Assembly: GCA_025766275.1 (NCBI GenBank)
Contig: JAFKAC010000015.1
Location: 372,001 to 436,000 of the forward strand
From: Lactarius indigo
Taxonomy: Eukaryota; Basidiomycota; Agaricomycetes; Russulales; Russulaceae
DNA length: 64,000 bases
Direction: 5' to 3'
Shown: one piece after another, positions 46,309-57,967 of the stretch
Layout: every line of letters starts with the position of its first letter
Position numbering within the stretch: position 1 is the stretch's first letter
Notes under the pieces: model-generated
The model's database searches: none
What the model was told of the DNA's origin: nothing
What the model saw: the letters and a program-made list of their open reading frames with translations, nothing else
Position numbers and translations under genes: made by a program

Positions 46309-46965
46309 CTAAGCAGAAGTGATGAGTGGCGCGCGCTTTATCCATTCGCCTTTCTCTAGCTCCTGAAGAACAAATGCCGCAAAACCTTGCCGCGCCAACG
46401 TGTATCCGGCCCCAGCAGCGCCATCCCCAACATACCCCGCCCGCACCTCCCTATTCTTGTTATTCGTCAGTCCGGGCACGCGCACGATCGTCCAATCGAT
46501 ATCCTCGCTCTCCCGAATCACCTCCCCAATGGCCACCATATCGCGGTACGCCGAACGCGCGCCAACGTAGACGATGGTGCCAATCAACGAATAGCCCAAG
46601 CTGAACTTATCAAGCTCGTCCTTGATGCTCGTCGCGCCCAGCACGATGAGCCGCCTCACGCCCGCGCGCCGCATCGCCTCTAGCACGACTGCGTAGCCGT
46701 GCGCGATCGGCTCCCCAGCGGGATTGCCAAACGTCGGCCCGAGCGCACTCAGGACCGCGCGCACACCACCCGCCAGCGCCGTCGCGAGCGCGGCGGCGTC
46801 CTGCAGCTCGCCCTTGACGATCGTGATCTCGGGGTGCTTGCTCAGGTGCACGGGGAGCTTCTGTGGGTTGCGTGCATAGACGACGATGGTGTGCTTCGCG
46901 GCGAGGGCCTCTTCGATTAGGCAAATGCCTGAGGGGCCAGTGCCTCCAAGTATGACGACGCGCAT
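46309..46965 (-). CDS. NAD(P)-binding Rossmann protein (NmrA/SDR-atypical type)
   Basis: An intronless frame of 218 residues begins directly with the dinucleotide-binding strand and loop (MRVVILGGTGPSG). It continues with VYARNPQKL, a KGELQD stretch, RAVLSALGPTF, RRLIVLGATS and IDWTIVRVPGLT, the usual order of atypical short-chain dehydrogenases of the NAD(P)H-binding family. Members act as reductases, isomerases or redox sensors, and the reaction here is unknown. An earlier in-frame ATG at 47016 would add 17 residues made largely of a PQPQPQ repeat from a GTGGTT microsatellite. I prefer the later start because the fold begins there. Confidence 0.8.
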   Translation of the reverse strand: MRVVILGGTGPSGICLIEEALAAKHTIVVYARNPQKLPVHLSKHPEITIVKGELQDAAALATALAGGVRAVLSALGPTFGNPAGEPIAHGYAVVLEAMRRAGVRRLIVLGATSIKDELDKFSLGYSLIGTIVYVGARSAYRDMVAIGEVIRESEDIDWTIVRVPGLTNNKNREVRAGYVGDGAAGAGYTLARQGFAAFVLQELEKGEWIKRAPLITSA

Positions 46966-48525
46966 GGTTGTTGGTTGTGGTTGTGGTTGTGGTTTAAGGA
47001 GCGTTTTGCGGTTCATTTCTTCGAGGCGCTGGCAACTCCAACATGTTATTCCCCTTGCCTTACGCGTCTCGCTGACGTCGGTTGATCGCCGTTTGCGTTC
47101 GATTGGCGCATGTTGTTGGCGTGAGAAAAACCCCTTTCTTCACGTGATCACGACGCGTCGCGCTCTCGGGCAGACTCATCCGAGCCTAGTCGTACAAAGG
47201 TGGCATGATCGCGAACGACACCCCGCTTTCTAGTTGCGTGTGCACCTACCGCTGTTTCCACGAGGAATCGCACCGCCATTCTCCTTGGGGGATGCTCTGT
47301 TTTTCCCAGACGCTGTCTGTGCGGGTTTATTCTGACGAGGATAACTGACAGGTCCAGGTGTCATTACGTGCGATGGCGTGCGAGGTGTACAACATCTGAA
47401 ATTGATATTAGTTTTGGCTATCCCCTTGAAAATGGGGTGGTGGTTCAGTGAGCCTTCCTATGCATTTCTCTTCTCACACCACAACATGAATACAGGAAGC
47501 GTCAAGTAGAAGGGTATTTTTCCATGTGCTACAGAGACTAGTTCGTCCCAGCCGATGATGCAAATGCGGGAGATGCCTCAGTGAGATGGCCAGGTGGCGC
47601 TCTGAGAGTAGTGCTGCTCATTTATCGTGCCACTGCGAGTCTACGTTTTTCTGTCCCTAAAGAGAATGCGGCGTTGGTAGTATCTCCGGATCGTCTTCTA
47701 CGGGTTCTTAATTCACCGTCTCCACATGTGCGCTGGCGAGTGTGGCAATTGGTCCATATGCTACTCCCTTCTAGTCCTGTTTTACGGATGCGGTCTTTTG
47801 GTGGTAAATGTGGCGCTGCTGTCTGGGCTTAAGAAGCACCTACCTTCACATGATACACCGATTTCGCGCATTGCATGCGGGCATGTGTTACATGCTGCGA
47901 GGTTGATTTCGTGTCCCCTGTAAACAAGGGTTAATCCGACGTCAACGCACCAACCTCTTAGCCGCAAGAACTGCATGATGAGACACTCCCAAGATTCTAC
48001 TGGAGTTCTTTTCCTCTCTTTTCCTTGACGTTGGTTGGTCCATTTAGTCAATTGTCCCCTGCAGTCGAGGTTCATTGTATCCAAAAATAGTCAAGTGTCC
48101 AATATTACTTACAGTTATAGAGTCTTCCCCTCATCGAAACGTACTCGTCAAGTACCCAACTGTGAGTAAGGCGTCGCTTGGGCGACCTTCAATGAACCTC
48201 TTCTGCAATCTCTGTACGGTCCCCGCTTTTCTTGCGAGGTGGCACGGAGCGTACGACTGGTCTGAAGGCTTCGTCCCATCCCGTGAGATTATTGGGACAG
48301 GCGGACGAAGATACTGGGTCAACAGACCGCATATGTTAAAGTTCACCGATATGGATAGCTCAACCGGAGATGTATACCGAGACAGCGCCGGGACAAGGAC
48401 CAGAGAGTCTGCATGGTTCGAAGGGAGCGTGCATTGTATACGATGGTTCATATTGCGCAATGTGTCTATACTCTAGTGCTGAAAGCTGATTAACGGGCGT
48501 CAGGGATCGATCGGTGTACTCCCTG
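46966..48525. other. intergenic, no gene seen
   Basis: No frame with family features. The GTGGTT-type repeat at about 46970-46993 lies at its left edge. The open stretch at 48075-48476 is overlapped by one on the other strand and shows no recognisable domain. Confidence 0.45.
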
Positions 48526-49682
48526 CTAGATTCCAAAGTCCCCGTGCTTCAACAGGTCTTCCCACTTAAACTCGTCTGGTCTCTCATGGAAATCGGCCAA
48601 CAGCTTTTCCCTCTCCTCACTCGAGCCCCACAGGTAGAAGCGTTGAAGTCCAAGAGCGAGGAGCTGCGCATCTTGTTGGCCCAGTAGGTAGTCTCCTGTG
48701 GAGGATTCTTTCGCAGCAGATGGTGTAATTTCGCCACGCAGAAGGACAAGACCGTGCGATTGAGCGAGGTCGGGGTAAAATGTGAGAACCAGGTAAGGAG
48801 TTGCAAAGGTCTGACGAAGTTTGTACTCGACCAGTGGGGTAAATATCGCGGTCGACAGGCGGGGATTTGGACTTTTGTCTCCTCCAGGCGGCACTCTCGG
48901 AGCGAAGAGGTCCGCAGAGACAGAGGGTGGAGGCGGCGCGTCGTAGAAATCCCACTGAAGCACGTAAAATTCATAGGCCTTCTTCGAGTCGTCCTCCGCA
49001 GTCGTCCCACGCGGGATGGGGATGACGAACCGGGGGAAACGCTGTGCGACACCGAGCATTGAGTCGTACGTATCGCGCGGAAGGGATGCGCAGATGAAAC
49101 CACGGCCCGTACCCCCAGACCGTGAGGCATGGAACGCCGTCCACAGGGCGGAGACTTGTTCTGCGGTGTGGGGCGTCGCCAGCAGGCGCTCGAAGTTGAG
49201 GATACTGGATAAGGGCTGCCAGTGCGGCGCGGGTTGGTATTGAGAAGTAGGAATCAAGAAGAGTGGACAGACCTTGACAGGAGCGCTGTCCTTGCGCACG
49301 GGCAAGCGGTGGGGGCGTGCTTCGCTCGACGTGGATGTCGGTTGTGCGGCCTCTTGCTTCGGTGCTTCTTCCGCTGCGCGTGCCTCGGCTTCTAATGCCC
49401 GTTGTCGTGCTAGTTCACGTTCCTGTTCTCGTAAACGTGTGCGCAGTTCCTCCACGCTAGTGCCAGTTCTTTTTTTTTTTTTTTGACAAAATACGACGTG
49501 ATCGCGTTGGAAAGCGTGCGTGACTCACAGACGAGAACTCACATTTGAGCGACCTTTTCGAGTTTTTTGGAGTATCTGGCTGCGTAGTCTGTTATACCCC
49601 TCCTCCATGCTCGTTGGTGAGCAGAGATTGCTAGCGAGAAGCGTGGTAGGCGCAACGAGGATGGTCTGAGGGATTGTAGCAT
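48526..49682 (-). CDS. ATP11: mitochondrial F1-ATPase assembly factor Atp11
   Basis: Three exons (49682-49543, 49468-49273, 49215-48526) give 341 residues, close to the usual length of Atp11/ATPAF1. Atp11 is a matrix chaperone that holds the F1 beta subunit until it pairs with alpha. The first exon supplies a mitochondrial presequence (Arg/Ser/Leu-rich, MLQSLRPSSLRLPRF) and the YSKKLEKVAQ helix. It joins exactly to TSVEELRTRLREQE in exon 2, across an intron containing a poly-A tract on the coding strand. The conserved body begins KPLSSILNFERLL and includes WTAFHASRSG, the FICASLPRDTYD stretch, VLQWDFYD and the C-terminal EEREKLLADFHERP. Its start lies 101 bp from the divergent cullin start. 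Confidence 0.9.
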
Positions 49683-49783
49683 AAGGCAAGTGATGATGTT
49701 GATGAATTGAGTGAGGAGATGCAGATAAGATAAGATTTTTGTCCAATTGCCCAGGCGTCAGTCAACGGGTCTTGGACAGGAAG
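49683..49783. promoter_or_regulatory. 101-bp shared divergent promoter
   Basis: This is all the DNA between the start codons of Atp11 (minus) and the cullin (plus), so their 5' untranslated regions and promoters must share it or overlap the opposite gene. No clear TATA box is seen. Confidence 0.6.
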
Positions 49784-52725
49784 ATGACGGACATCGCAGC
49801 TCTTCTCACATTTCCCTCGACATCCAACGGGTTTACTGCATTTCTTCCACCCATCCGTGATAGACATGCTGCATCTCCCAATCTTCAGCTCCACAAAGTC
49901 CCTCGGTTAGATGCAGACTCTGACTCTGGCTCTGCATCTCGGTCGAGGGCCGTCGTTCATCCGATATCCCCGTCCCATGTGATGGCTACGAGGGGTCCAG
50001 CAACAGTCAGCATATCTGGCAATCTTCGTGCGTGGCAGTCATTGTCCCCCACGGTATCTTGATCGCGAACCAACCACCACACTTCTTAGCTTCCCCTCAG
50101 ACCCAACGCCAGATCGACGAGGTGCTCTCCCTTCTGCGGCATTGCGTGCATATCATTCTCTCCCGTGACACGGAAAGCGTTCTCCCGGCCACGTATGAAC
50201 GCATCTTCGCCCTTTGCCGAGACGCCGTCGTCATTCACGACAAGGGGGAGTTACTGGCGAACATCGTGAAGATCGAGCTCGACAGATCCGTGGCTCTCCT
50301 CGAGCGCTCTTTCGCAGACGATATTTCAGAGGGAGTTGGATTCGCATCGCCGTTCGCTGAAGGGTTGACATGGTTCGAGAAGCAAGTCGGACTGTTAGAG
50401 GATGTGATGACCTATCTGGACCGAGGATATCTGGTGCAAACGAAAGAAGCCCATGGGATACGGTTCGCGGCACTATCTCTCCAAATCCGTTCGCTGACGT
50501 GTCCGTATCCGTAGGCAACAGGCGAACGACCTGTTATTATCAAAGATTTTTTACGACCGGCGTCTCAACGAGCGACTGACCCAGGTTATCAACGAATGGC
50601 TCACCTGGGAATGGCAAAACAGGTTCGTCGTCTTTTTCTTTTTCTTTTTCTATCACCTTCTAATAACGCCCAGTGCCGAGCACGCCGCGCGGCCACAAAT
50701 TCACACACTCATCCGTCACCTTCGCACCCATGCTCAGTACAATGCCCATTTCGAATCACCATATTTACAACGACTTAGCGAGTACTACACTGATCAGGCA
50801 AAGAGGAGGTCAGGCCCATCAAACGATCCCCTAGTGTTTCTCGACTACTGCGCTACCAAGAGGAACGAAGAAGCTTTCCGTGCGGGAGCCATTTTACCCG
50901 ACTCAAGCTGGGACGCCGTGGGAGCGACGACGGAAAGATCACTTTTACTTGACAACCTAGACTGGCTGGCGGATGGCGGTTAGCAAGTATTCCCCCTACT
51001 CCTCGGCCCTTGCTGAGAATATTCCCCCCCCCCTCACCTTCTCTTTAGTAATCGGGCGGCTCATTGAGAGAAACGACACCGAGAAACTTAAGACCCTCCA
51101 CGCTTTGTTTGACCGTGTTGCTGGACTCCCTAAGCTCGTCGCAGCTTTCAAATCATTCGTGACCGTAGGTTACCCCCATTCATTCCCGCCAACAGCATTG
51201 TCATTCTATTTTTTGAACTATAGCTCAAAGTATCTGACATCGTTAGCGACGTAAATAGGGACGAGGAGATGGTCGAGCGGCTAGTCTCATTCAAGTCCAG
51301 AGCCTCAGCAACCCTCTCTTTCCACGAATTATCCCCGGATGCAGTCAAAGATTTCGAATACGCCCTCCATGATGCCTTCGCTAGTGGCTTTAAGAAGCGA
51401 CGCAACAAACCCGCCGAGGTAATTGCACGCCACATCGACAAACTCATGCGCACGGGCCAGGGTTCCGCCAGCGAGGAGGCTTTCAACGAACACCTCGACG
51501 CCTCGCTCGCCTTGTACCGCTTCACGGAGGACAAGGACGTCTTCCGCGCTTTCTATCACCGAGCACTCGCGAAGCGGCTCCTGCTCGGGCGGAGTGCAAG
51601 CGACGATGCTGAAAAGGCGATGCTGAAAAAGCTCAAGGAGGGTGCGTATTCCAGCACCATATGACACTTTGTACAACTTTAACGAGCTCCCGGAGCTCGC
51701 AGATTACGACCCCGAGTTCGGCATGGGCGACCACATGTTCCGGGACCTTGCGCTATCGCGCGACTCGATGGCTGAATATCACAAACGGCTCGGACCTGAG
51801 CGTGCGGCGGAGCAAAAGCTCACCACAATGGTCCTGCAACAGAGCTTCTGGCCATTCTCTAACCGCGCAGGAAACGGTGCTATCATCCCAAACTCTGTAC
51901 GCCTCCACTTTGTATCTCGAATATACGTTATCACCTCACCTATTTTTTTTCCAACAGATGCAGGCGGAGCTCGACGCTTTCGCAGCATTTTACAATGAAA
52001 AGCACCAGGGCCACAAGATCGAGTGGAATCATGCCCTCGGTACGGTCAGCTTACGGGCACGCTTCGCAGCGGGGCAGAAGGAACTCTCGGTGTCACTGTA
52101 TCAGGCCATTGTGCTATTACTTTTCAACGACATGACGGAGCTTTCGTTTCTGGATGCTAAGATGCTCACGGGAATCGGTGAGTTGTGCTGTGTACCCGCA
52201 TTAAAAAAATCCGAGTGCTCATTTTCTTTCTCCGTTCACTCAGAGGACGCGGAGCTGCGGCTCGTACTCCAGAGCCTGGCATGCGGAAAGAAAAGGGTGC
52301 TCAAGAAACGACCTGCTGGAAAGGATGTGAACGATGACGACGTGTTCGTGTTCAACGACGCGTTTGAGGACCCTCGTGCCAAGGTCCACATCAACTCGAT
52401 CCAGGTTAAGGAGACCGTATGTATATCTCTTCCTTCGTCTCTCCTCTACTCTGAACGGTCTACACTTCAGGTGGAAGAGTCTCAACGCATGCAAAGCGCG
52501 GTCGAGGGTGACCGGAAGCATTACCTCGATGCAGCGATTGTGCGTGTCATGAAGGCACGTAAGCAACTCACGTACGAGCAAATAAAAACCGAGACAATCG
52601 AAGCTGTACGGCGCCACTTTACTCCCGACGTCCTGAGCATCAAACAACGGATCGACGGGCTGGTGGAGCAGGAATATCTTCGACGGGACGACGATGACCG
52701 GAATATGTTCTTCTACGTCGCATGA
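49784..52725 (+). CDS. cullin scaffold of a RING ubiquitin ligase, CUL4-like
   Basis: Ten exons (49784-50027, 50090-50462, 50515-50622, 50674-50978, 51049-51164, 51224-51641, 51703-51896, 51958-52177, 52244-52416, 52471-52725) sum to 801 residues, the normal cullin length. The N-terminal cullin repeats contain the adaptor-binding helices (LPATYERIFALCRDAV). The middle has FRAFYHRALAKRLLLGRSAS and the cullin-homology block EFGMGDHMFRDLALS. The C-terminal winged-helix region has the neddylation segment AAIVRVMKARKQL, where the Lys after VM takes up NEDD8, and ends YLRRDDDDRNMFFYVA. The short disordered N-terminal extension before the first repeat and the overall order favour CUL4 over CUL3, but I cannot settle this by eye. 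All frame changes fall at 50-70-nt introns. Confidence 0.9.
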
Positions 52726-55700
52726 GGCAGATGACTTGTATATCATAACCAATGGACTGTGAGCAGACTGCTTGGAAGTCGGCACGGATCTTGCATGCAT
52801 TATCACAGAGCTGGGCTACCCCCAAGATAGTTAGGTTTGACGGCGACTGAGTATTTTTGATTTGGCAAGTGGAGAGGGGTGTGTTAATTGGTGCGTGTCT
52901 TGACACTAGTGTGACCGATGCCACATAGCAAGCTTGACTCCGACCTCTCCTCGTGACATTCCTTTGTACCGGGCGTATGCTGGGCGTATGATAAGAAACT
53001 TACAGGCTGATCTTCTTTTGAACGCCACCGACGTGAAATGTTCACAGGTCAGGGTTGAATACGGCTTCATTTGACCGAAGGTCGGCCCTCCATTCACTCT
53101 GGACATCCCATGATGACACCGATACCCATCCTCAGCCAATATGAGCTGGCTTCTCTCGACCCGTCCATGACTCTCATGCTTCCCTACACCACGCTTCCCC
53201 TCGTGAAACATTTTTCGCGTCCCCCACAGCTCGTATATGCTCGGGTACGGTGGCACGCCTTGGGAAAAAATGCGTAAAATTCAATGAATTGGGAACTCTG
53301 CCGACCGCCGGTTGAACGCAAGGTACTACTATACTTTCAACGAACCCAACACAACTCCGGCGCGCCGTCCCAAGTACATCAACCCGGTATCTGGCCTCCG
53401 ACCGGGTCCTGCGGGCCCCTCCGAGCCCTACACCACCTACTCACCACCTCCTACGTGTGTGACCGAGCCCGAGAGATGCCCCCGAGGTAAAGCCTGGCGA
53501 GAGACACCACAGCAGTCGGTCGCCACGATTCAATACGCCGTCGCCCGGATATAGTTTACCGTCGTCTTCTGCAATACCATGGTATCAGAACTTCCTCACG
53601 GCCGCCGCCACCCATCACACTCGCTATCACTTCGCCAGTCACTGCACGTGTGTAGGGCCACAGCTGTCATATGGCTGTTGTGATTTCCCGCTTCTGTGTT
53701 AGGACAAGGATTGACGTCCTTAGGCCCCCGCGTTTCGTATTGTTGCGTGCTTCTGTACGTCTCTCGCCCTCTAGCGAATCTTTTGAAACTGTTTCATTGT
53801 TGGGTGATAAGGGGTGTTCCGGCATTATGGCCCACGGACTATGCGTGGATTACCGCCGACCGAAGAGAAAATGCGGGGTACTAGTCTATCGCATGTTGCT
53901 GAGAAACACCATAGGCAAGGATGACACGTGTATGATATGCTACGTAGCTCGCTAGCAACGGTAGCTGCGTGGCAATCTCTCAGGGTAGAGAGAGAACAGA
54001 AATACCCATAACATCCCCCCTGGCAAGAGCAGCGGAAGACGGCGAAGATCCGTTATTCAGAAGGAGAGAAGTAAATCTGGCTAAGCGACCTGTTACGCGA
54101 ACCAGCACAAAAAATGAAACGGCAAGTCACGTGTTGTCCCTGCTTTATTCGAGGTTCGAGGCTACAACGGATGCTATAGAGGACCCGAGACGGCAAACAG
54201 AGTCAGTGATGACTATACAATACGTGGATCCATATCAGAAGGCCACTGAGCGGGGCGAAGGAGTACGCAACACTTCACGGAGAGTTTTGCCCTACCCCAT
54301 TCAAGATCTGCGGGCGTGTGACACCGAGATGGCGCCGCCTCATGGACACGAGAGCCCGCCCTTACTTCTTTCGTTCCGAAATGACAGAAGGACGCTGATG
54401 TACACGATCAGCAACATACTAGGGTCCTGGGGACGAGCCCTGTAACCCTGTTTGATCGAGAATTTACTGAGGGGTTGAGAGAGCGGATCGAGCCATATGC
54501 GTGAGCGGCGAGCGCAGAAGAGGGTCCGAAGCGACACACGAGTGTATAGCACCGCCGCGATAGCGGAAGTATGCCCTTCTTCGGAACAAGGACACCAGGG
54601 CGTTGAACAGCCGCTGAAATGGAGTGCAGCATTGGAGAGGTTCGCTTACGAAAGGGTTAACATCATCGGAGTTTCGGCATGAGATACGAAGTTCAAAATG
54701 CGAATGCTTGTGGACGGCCCCCTAAGCGAGCGATATCGTCGGAGTGGTGGCCACCATTGATGACGAAAAAAAAAGTCCCAAGTCGAAAGACATCATGATG
54801 CAGAGTCGGGTGGTAGGTAAACCATTAGACCCTGCAGACGATCTCTTCGCCGATGCCGGCGCCACACAAATAGGTTGGTGGGTGGTGGAAGCGCCGTTGT
54901 TCTTTTTTTGGACAACAATGTGGGTTCTTAAAGGCCCGAAGAAAGGCCGTCTCAAACTCGATCAGACGAGAGATGATTGGGAGGTACTACAGCGGACCTA
55001 CCAAAGGCAAGTCACTGAAAATAAGCGGCGGTGGCGGGCATGCGTTGCCAGCAACAAGTTGTATGTGATGAGGAATGTTCGTTGATTTTTTTTTTTCTCT
55101 CATGGCCTGCCATAAGTTACTTGATAAGTGACGTTGATCGTACTGTAAGTAAACGTGTGCGAGGTCGGAGTCGTAAAAAGCGAGTGTGATTTCGAGCTGG
55201 GCATCTGGTGCCGGGTGTGATACTTTCGGGGCTAATTCGCTCCACTGTGACTCCACCCTGCATACAATCGTTCAAAGATATGGGGTGAGGTTGGTAAATT
55301 GGTAAACTTAAGTTGGTTCATTCCAGATTGCTGATCAGCAACGAAAGAAGTGCGCCTTCGTCGTTCTCAAGAGTCAGTCGTCTGGAGAAGTCGAAAGAAT
55401 AGATACCTTCGATCAAGCGGCTGTGCCTGTTCCGGCGTGATGCGTAGCCACATCGTATTCTATCTCCACCTTTTCGACGCGAGCATCGCGCCGCTCCACG
55501 AGTCCAGTGCCAGGAATTCCGCCTTTTCTGTCGTTGCCACCTTGGCCCTGCACAGCAAAATAGCGATAGCCAATCATCGATTATTTCGCATTCCGGTGCA
55601 GTGGAGCCTTCGGTTAAGTGTTCGATTCAGTGGCCCCTGCCTGAGCTGATACTGCATCATTCAACGCCGTGTGGACAGGGCAAATAAAATAAATAAAAGA

Positions 55701-56604
55701 GAGCCACTTACATTTCTCACTGAGGACCCTAGAACTAGTCTGTGAGCTTTGAGAAAATAAAAAAAGTCCAAAAAATTGGTACAGTACCGTAGCCAGTGCC
55801 ACTCGAAAAAAAGGCACATTAGACATATCTACCGTACAATTGAACCTGCCGGCGCGATCTCACCCCCCTTCCCACCCGACTACCTGGGTGCGACGGATCG
55901 CGTCGTAGGTTGTGTTGCGAATGTCCCATCGAGATCTATTCGGGGACTGTATTGGGTGTGCTTTGGTCATGGGCGATCGTCGGCGAGGAAAGCGACGGGC
56001 CATAACTGCTCTCTTTGCTCCCCGCTCCCTTGGAAACTCGCGATCAAACAACAAACAATAGTCCTCGACCCATCTTAGACAGGATCAACAGAATTACCCA
56101 ACATCATTCCCACGGTTCTGGCCATCAGGGTTCCGGGTCCTTGGCTCACCTGACGCGGCACCGTGAGGTAACGAGAAGTGATCTCGGGAGCTCGGGGCTC
56201 ATTACAACACTGTAAGGTCATACCACATGCGTGAATGAGGGCATTGTAGCATGCCGGACTCTTTCGCATTAGGAATTTTCGGTAAGTGCCACACCCTGCC
56301 GCAACGTGATGGTGCGGGCTGTTTCATGAGGCCTAGCACAAAGCAGTGACGAGGCAGCGAACCACGACGAAGCCCGCAACGGCCCATTTTCAGTAATCGC
56401 TATGAGCTCACGAGCTGTCGGGTAGAATCCGCTTCGCGACTTGGATTCCTGCTTTCCCGTCAGCAATGGACCTGGGTGCCTCTCCCCGATCACGGGAGAC
56501 TGTGACCTCTGTTAGGAGAATGATCAAACAATATTCTATAGGTCCCTTCTTGGTACAGCATTGCCTACAAATGATAAATGGGCAATAGTACAGAAAACGC
56601 AAAA
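52726..56604. other. 3.9-kb intergenic stretch without a confident gene
   Basis: Several open stretches (53312-53554, Pro/Tyr/Thr-rich; 53969-54445; 54744-55085) lack recognisable domains, conserved splice context or a promoter. No repeat family seen elsewhere in the window occurs here. Confidence 0.4.
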
Positions 56605-57787
56605 TCACGTCGGGGTGTAGTTGTATTTCTTGCTCGCTTTGCGCTCCACGTACGATGGCCAGACCCACCACAAAAACTGGGCATACCGGTAGATAACGGG
56701 GAAGAAAACGGTCTTTTCGTACGCGTCGACTGCACGTATGCATCGCTCTGCAACCGCTTCACGCTTCAGACCAGTTCGGTTTGGGTCTGCTTCACGTGTC
56801 GGTCCACCATCCACAGCTGAAGCCCGGAAGTTTCCCTCGATAGTGGATGGGAGGACGCATGAGAAATTAATCGCAGGATTTTCGATGGAGAGCGCCTGGT
56901 ACAGAATATAGGAGGCCGCCTTGCTGGAACCGTAAATCGCTCGGGTCGGTGCAGGTATTGCGGCACCAAGCGACGACACCAGGAGAACAGAAGGCGAGGC
57001 GCTTGTACTCTTCATGAGAGGAATCTGAAAAAAGCTCTGAATTCGAGGCTACGTGCACAAACCTAGTTCAAAAACAGACCATCGTCACCACAGAGAGTAG
57101 AGGGCCAATATAGTTTCCATTGATTGCAGCCATGGCCACGTCCGCGACACGCTGCACGCCATCCACGCTGGGTTGGGATGCAGCAGAAACACCACTCACA
57201 CCAGCTATCTCCAAGACGGGACGTAAAGCGGAGACGCCTGCTGAGACGACAAGCGTATCAAGACCGTGCCACTCTGGGAAGAAAAGTGTGAGAAAATATT
57301 ATCGCCGGCCGTAGACGAGACGACGGGACTCACTTTCTTCAATTTTGTTCCTCACTATAATCAAGGCCTCCGCGTCTGTGAAGTCTGCGCAGACGCTAAA
57401 CACTGCGTCCGGAACGCGTGCAACGACCTCGCATTCGGACCGCACCTGTTCCAGCTCGGCGCTCCGACGGGCCACCACACAGACTTTGGCACCCCGTTCC
57501 ACATATTTCAGGGCAAGTACGCGACCGACACCGCTGGAAGCTCCGAGAATCAGGACTCGCTCCCCACTGGGAGGCACGAGCTCAGGGCGACGCGAACTCG
57601 GTTCGGTAAGACTTTTGTAGACGACCCATGCCGGGATCAGACAGCATAGGGCGAGAGTAGTGGTGCTGCCGGTGACACCGATGATGTAAGTCATGTCAAC
57701 GTAGGGGTGAAGTAACCAGCAGTAACTCGTATGCGCGAGAGTTACCGTGACTGAGACGGCCCAACCTGAGAAGAATGTCGTTGCCAC
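56605..57787 (-). CDS. membrane-anchored short-chain dehydrogenase/reductase
   Basis: Three exons (57787-57334, 57273-57080, 57024-56605) give 355 residues. Two hydrophobic segments occupy residues about 5-55, so the enzyme is probably tethered to the ER or another membrane. The Rossmann fold follows with the cofactor loop GASSGVG, VVARRS, a VVSAGVS stretch (the NAG-like motif altered), NGNYIGPLLSV and the catalytic Ser (VSSLGA) and YGSSK (Tyr-x3-Lys). This is the classical SDR pattern, closest in layout to DHRS7/11-beta-HSD-like proteins. A C-terminal hydrophobic stretch (FLWWVWPSYV) precedes a KKYNYTPT tail. The substrate is unknown. Donor GTCTGT of the second intron is weak but keeps the frame. 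It is divergent from the MET2-type gene. Confidence 0.83.
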
Positions 57788-57967
57788 TAAAAGTCCGAGA
57801 CTACACTGCAGTACAACACACGGAATAAGTTAACCACGTGTGACTCGGATCGCGCGACGCGTGACCACCTGTAACATTCGAATGGAAGTTAAGTGCCAAT
57901 TAATTAATTAATTGCGTCACTGAACAATAAGTCCTTGTCACTGAGCATTGAACGGAATCAGCACAAG
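57788..57967. promoter_or_regulatory. divergent promoter of SDR and MET2-type genes
   Basis: 180 bp separate the two start codons. The palindrome CACGTG is at 57835-57840, 128 bp before the MET2-type start, and an AATTAATTAATT palindromic run is at 57898-57913. In yeast CACGTG is the Cbf1 site of sulfur-amino-acid genes; its use here is an inference. Confidence 0.45.

Noticed and set aside
50463..50514. Apparent frameshift, or a 16-nt intron, in the cullin near 50500
   Set aside because: A normal 52-nt intron with donor GTTCGC at 50463, a CTGAC branch-like site and acceptor TAG at 50514 keeps the frame exactly.
53969..54445. 158-codon open frame between the cullin and the SDR gene
   Set aside because: No family features, promoter or splice context; charged, random-like composition.
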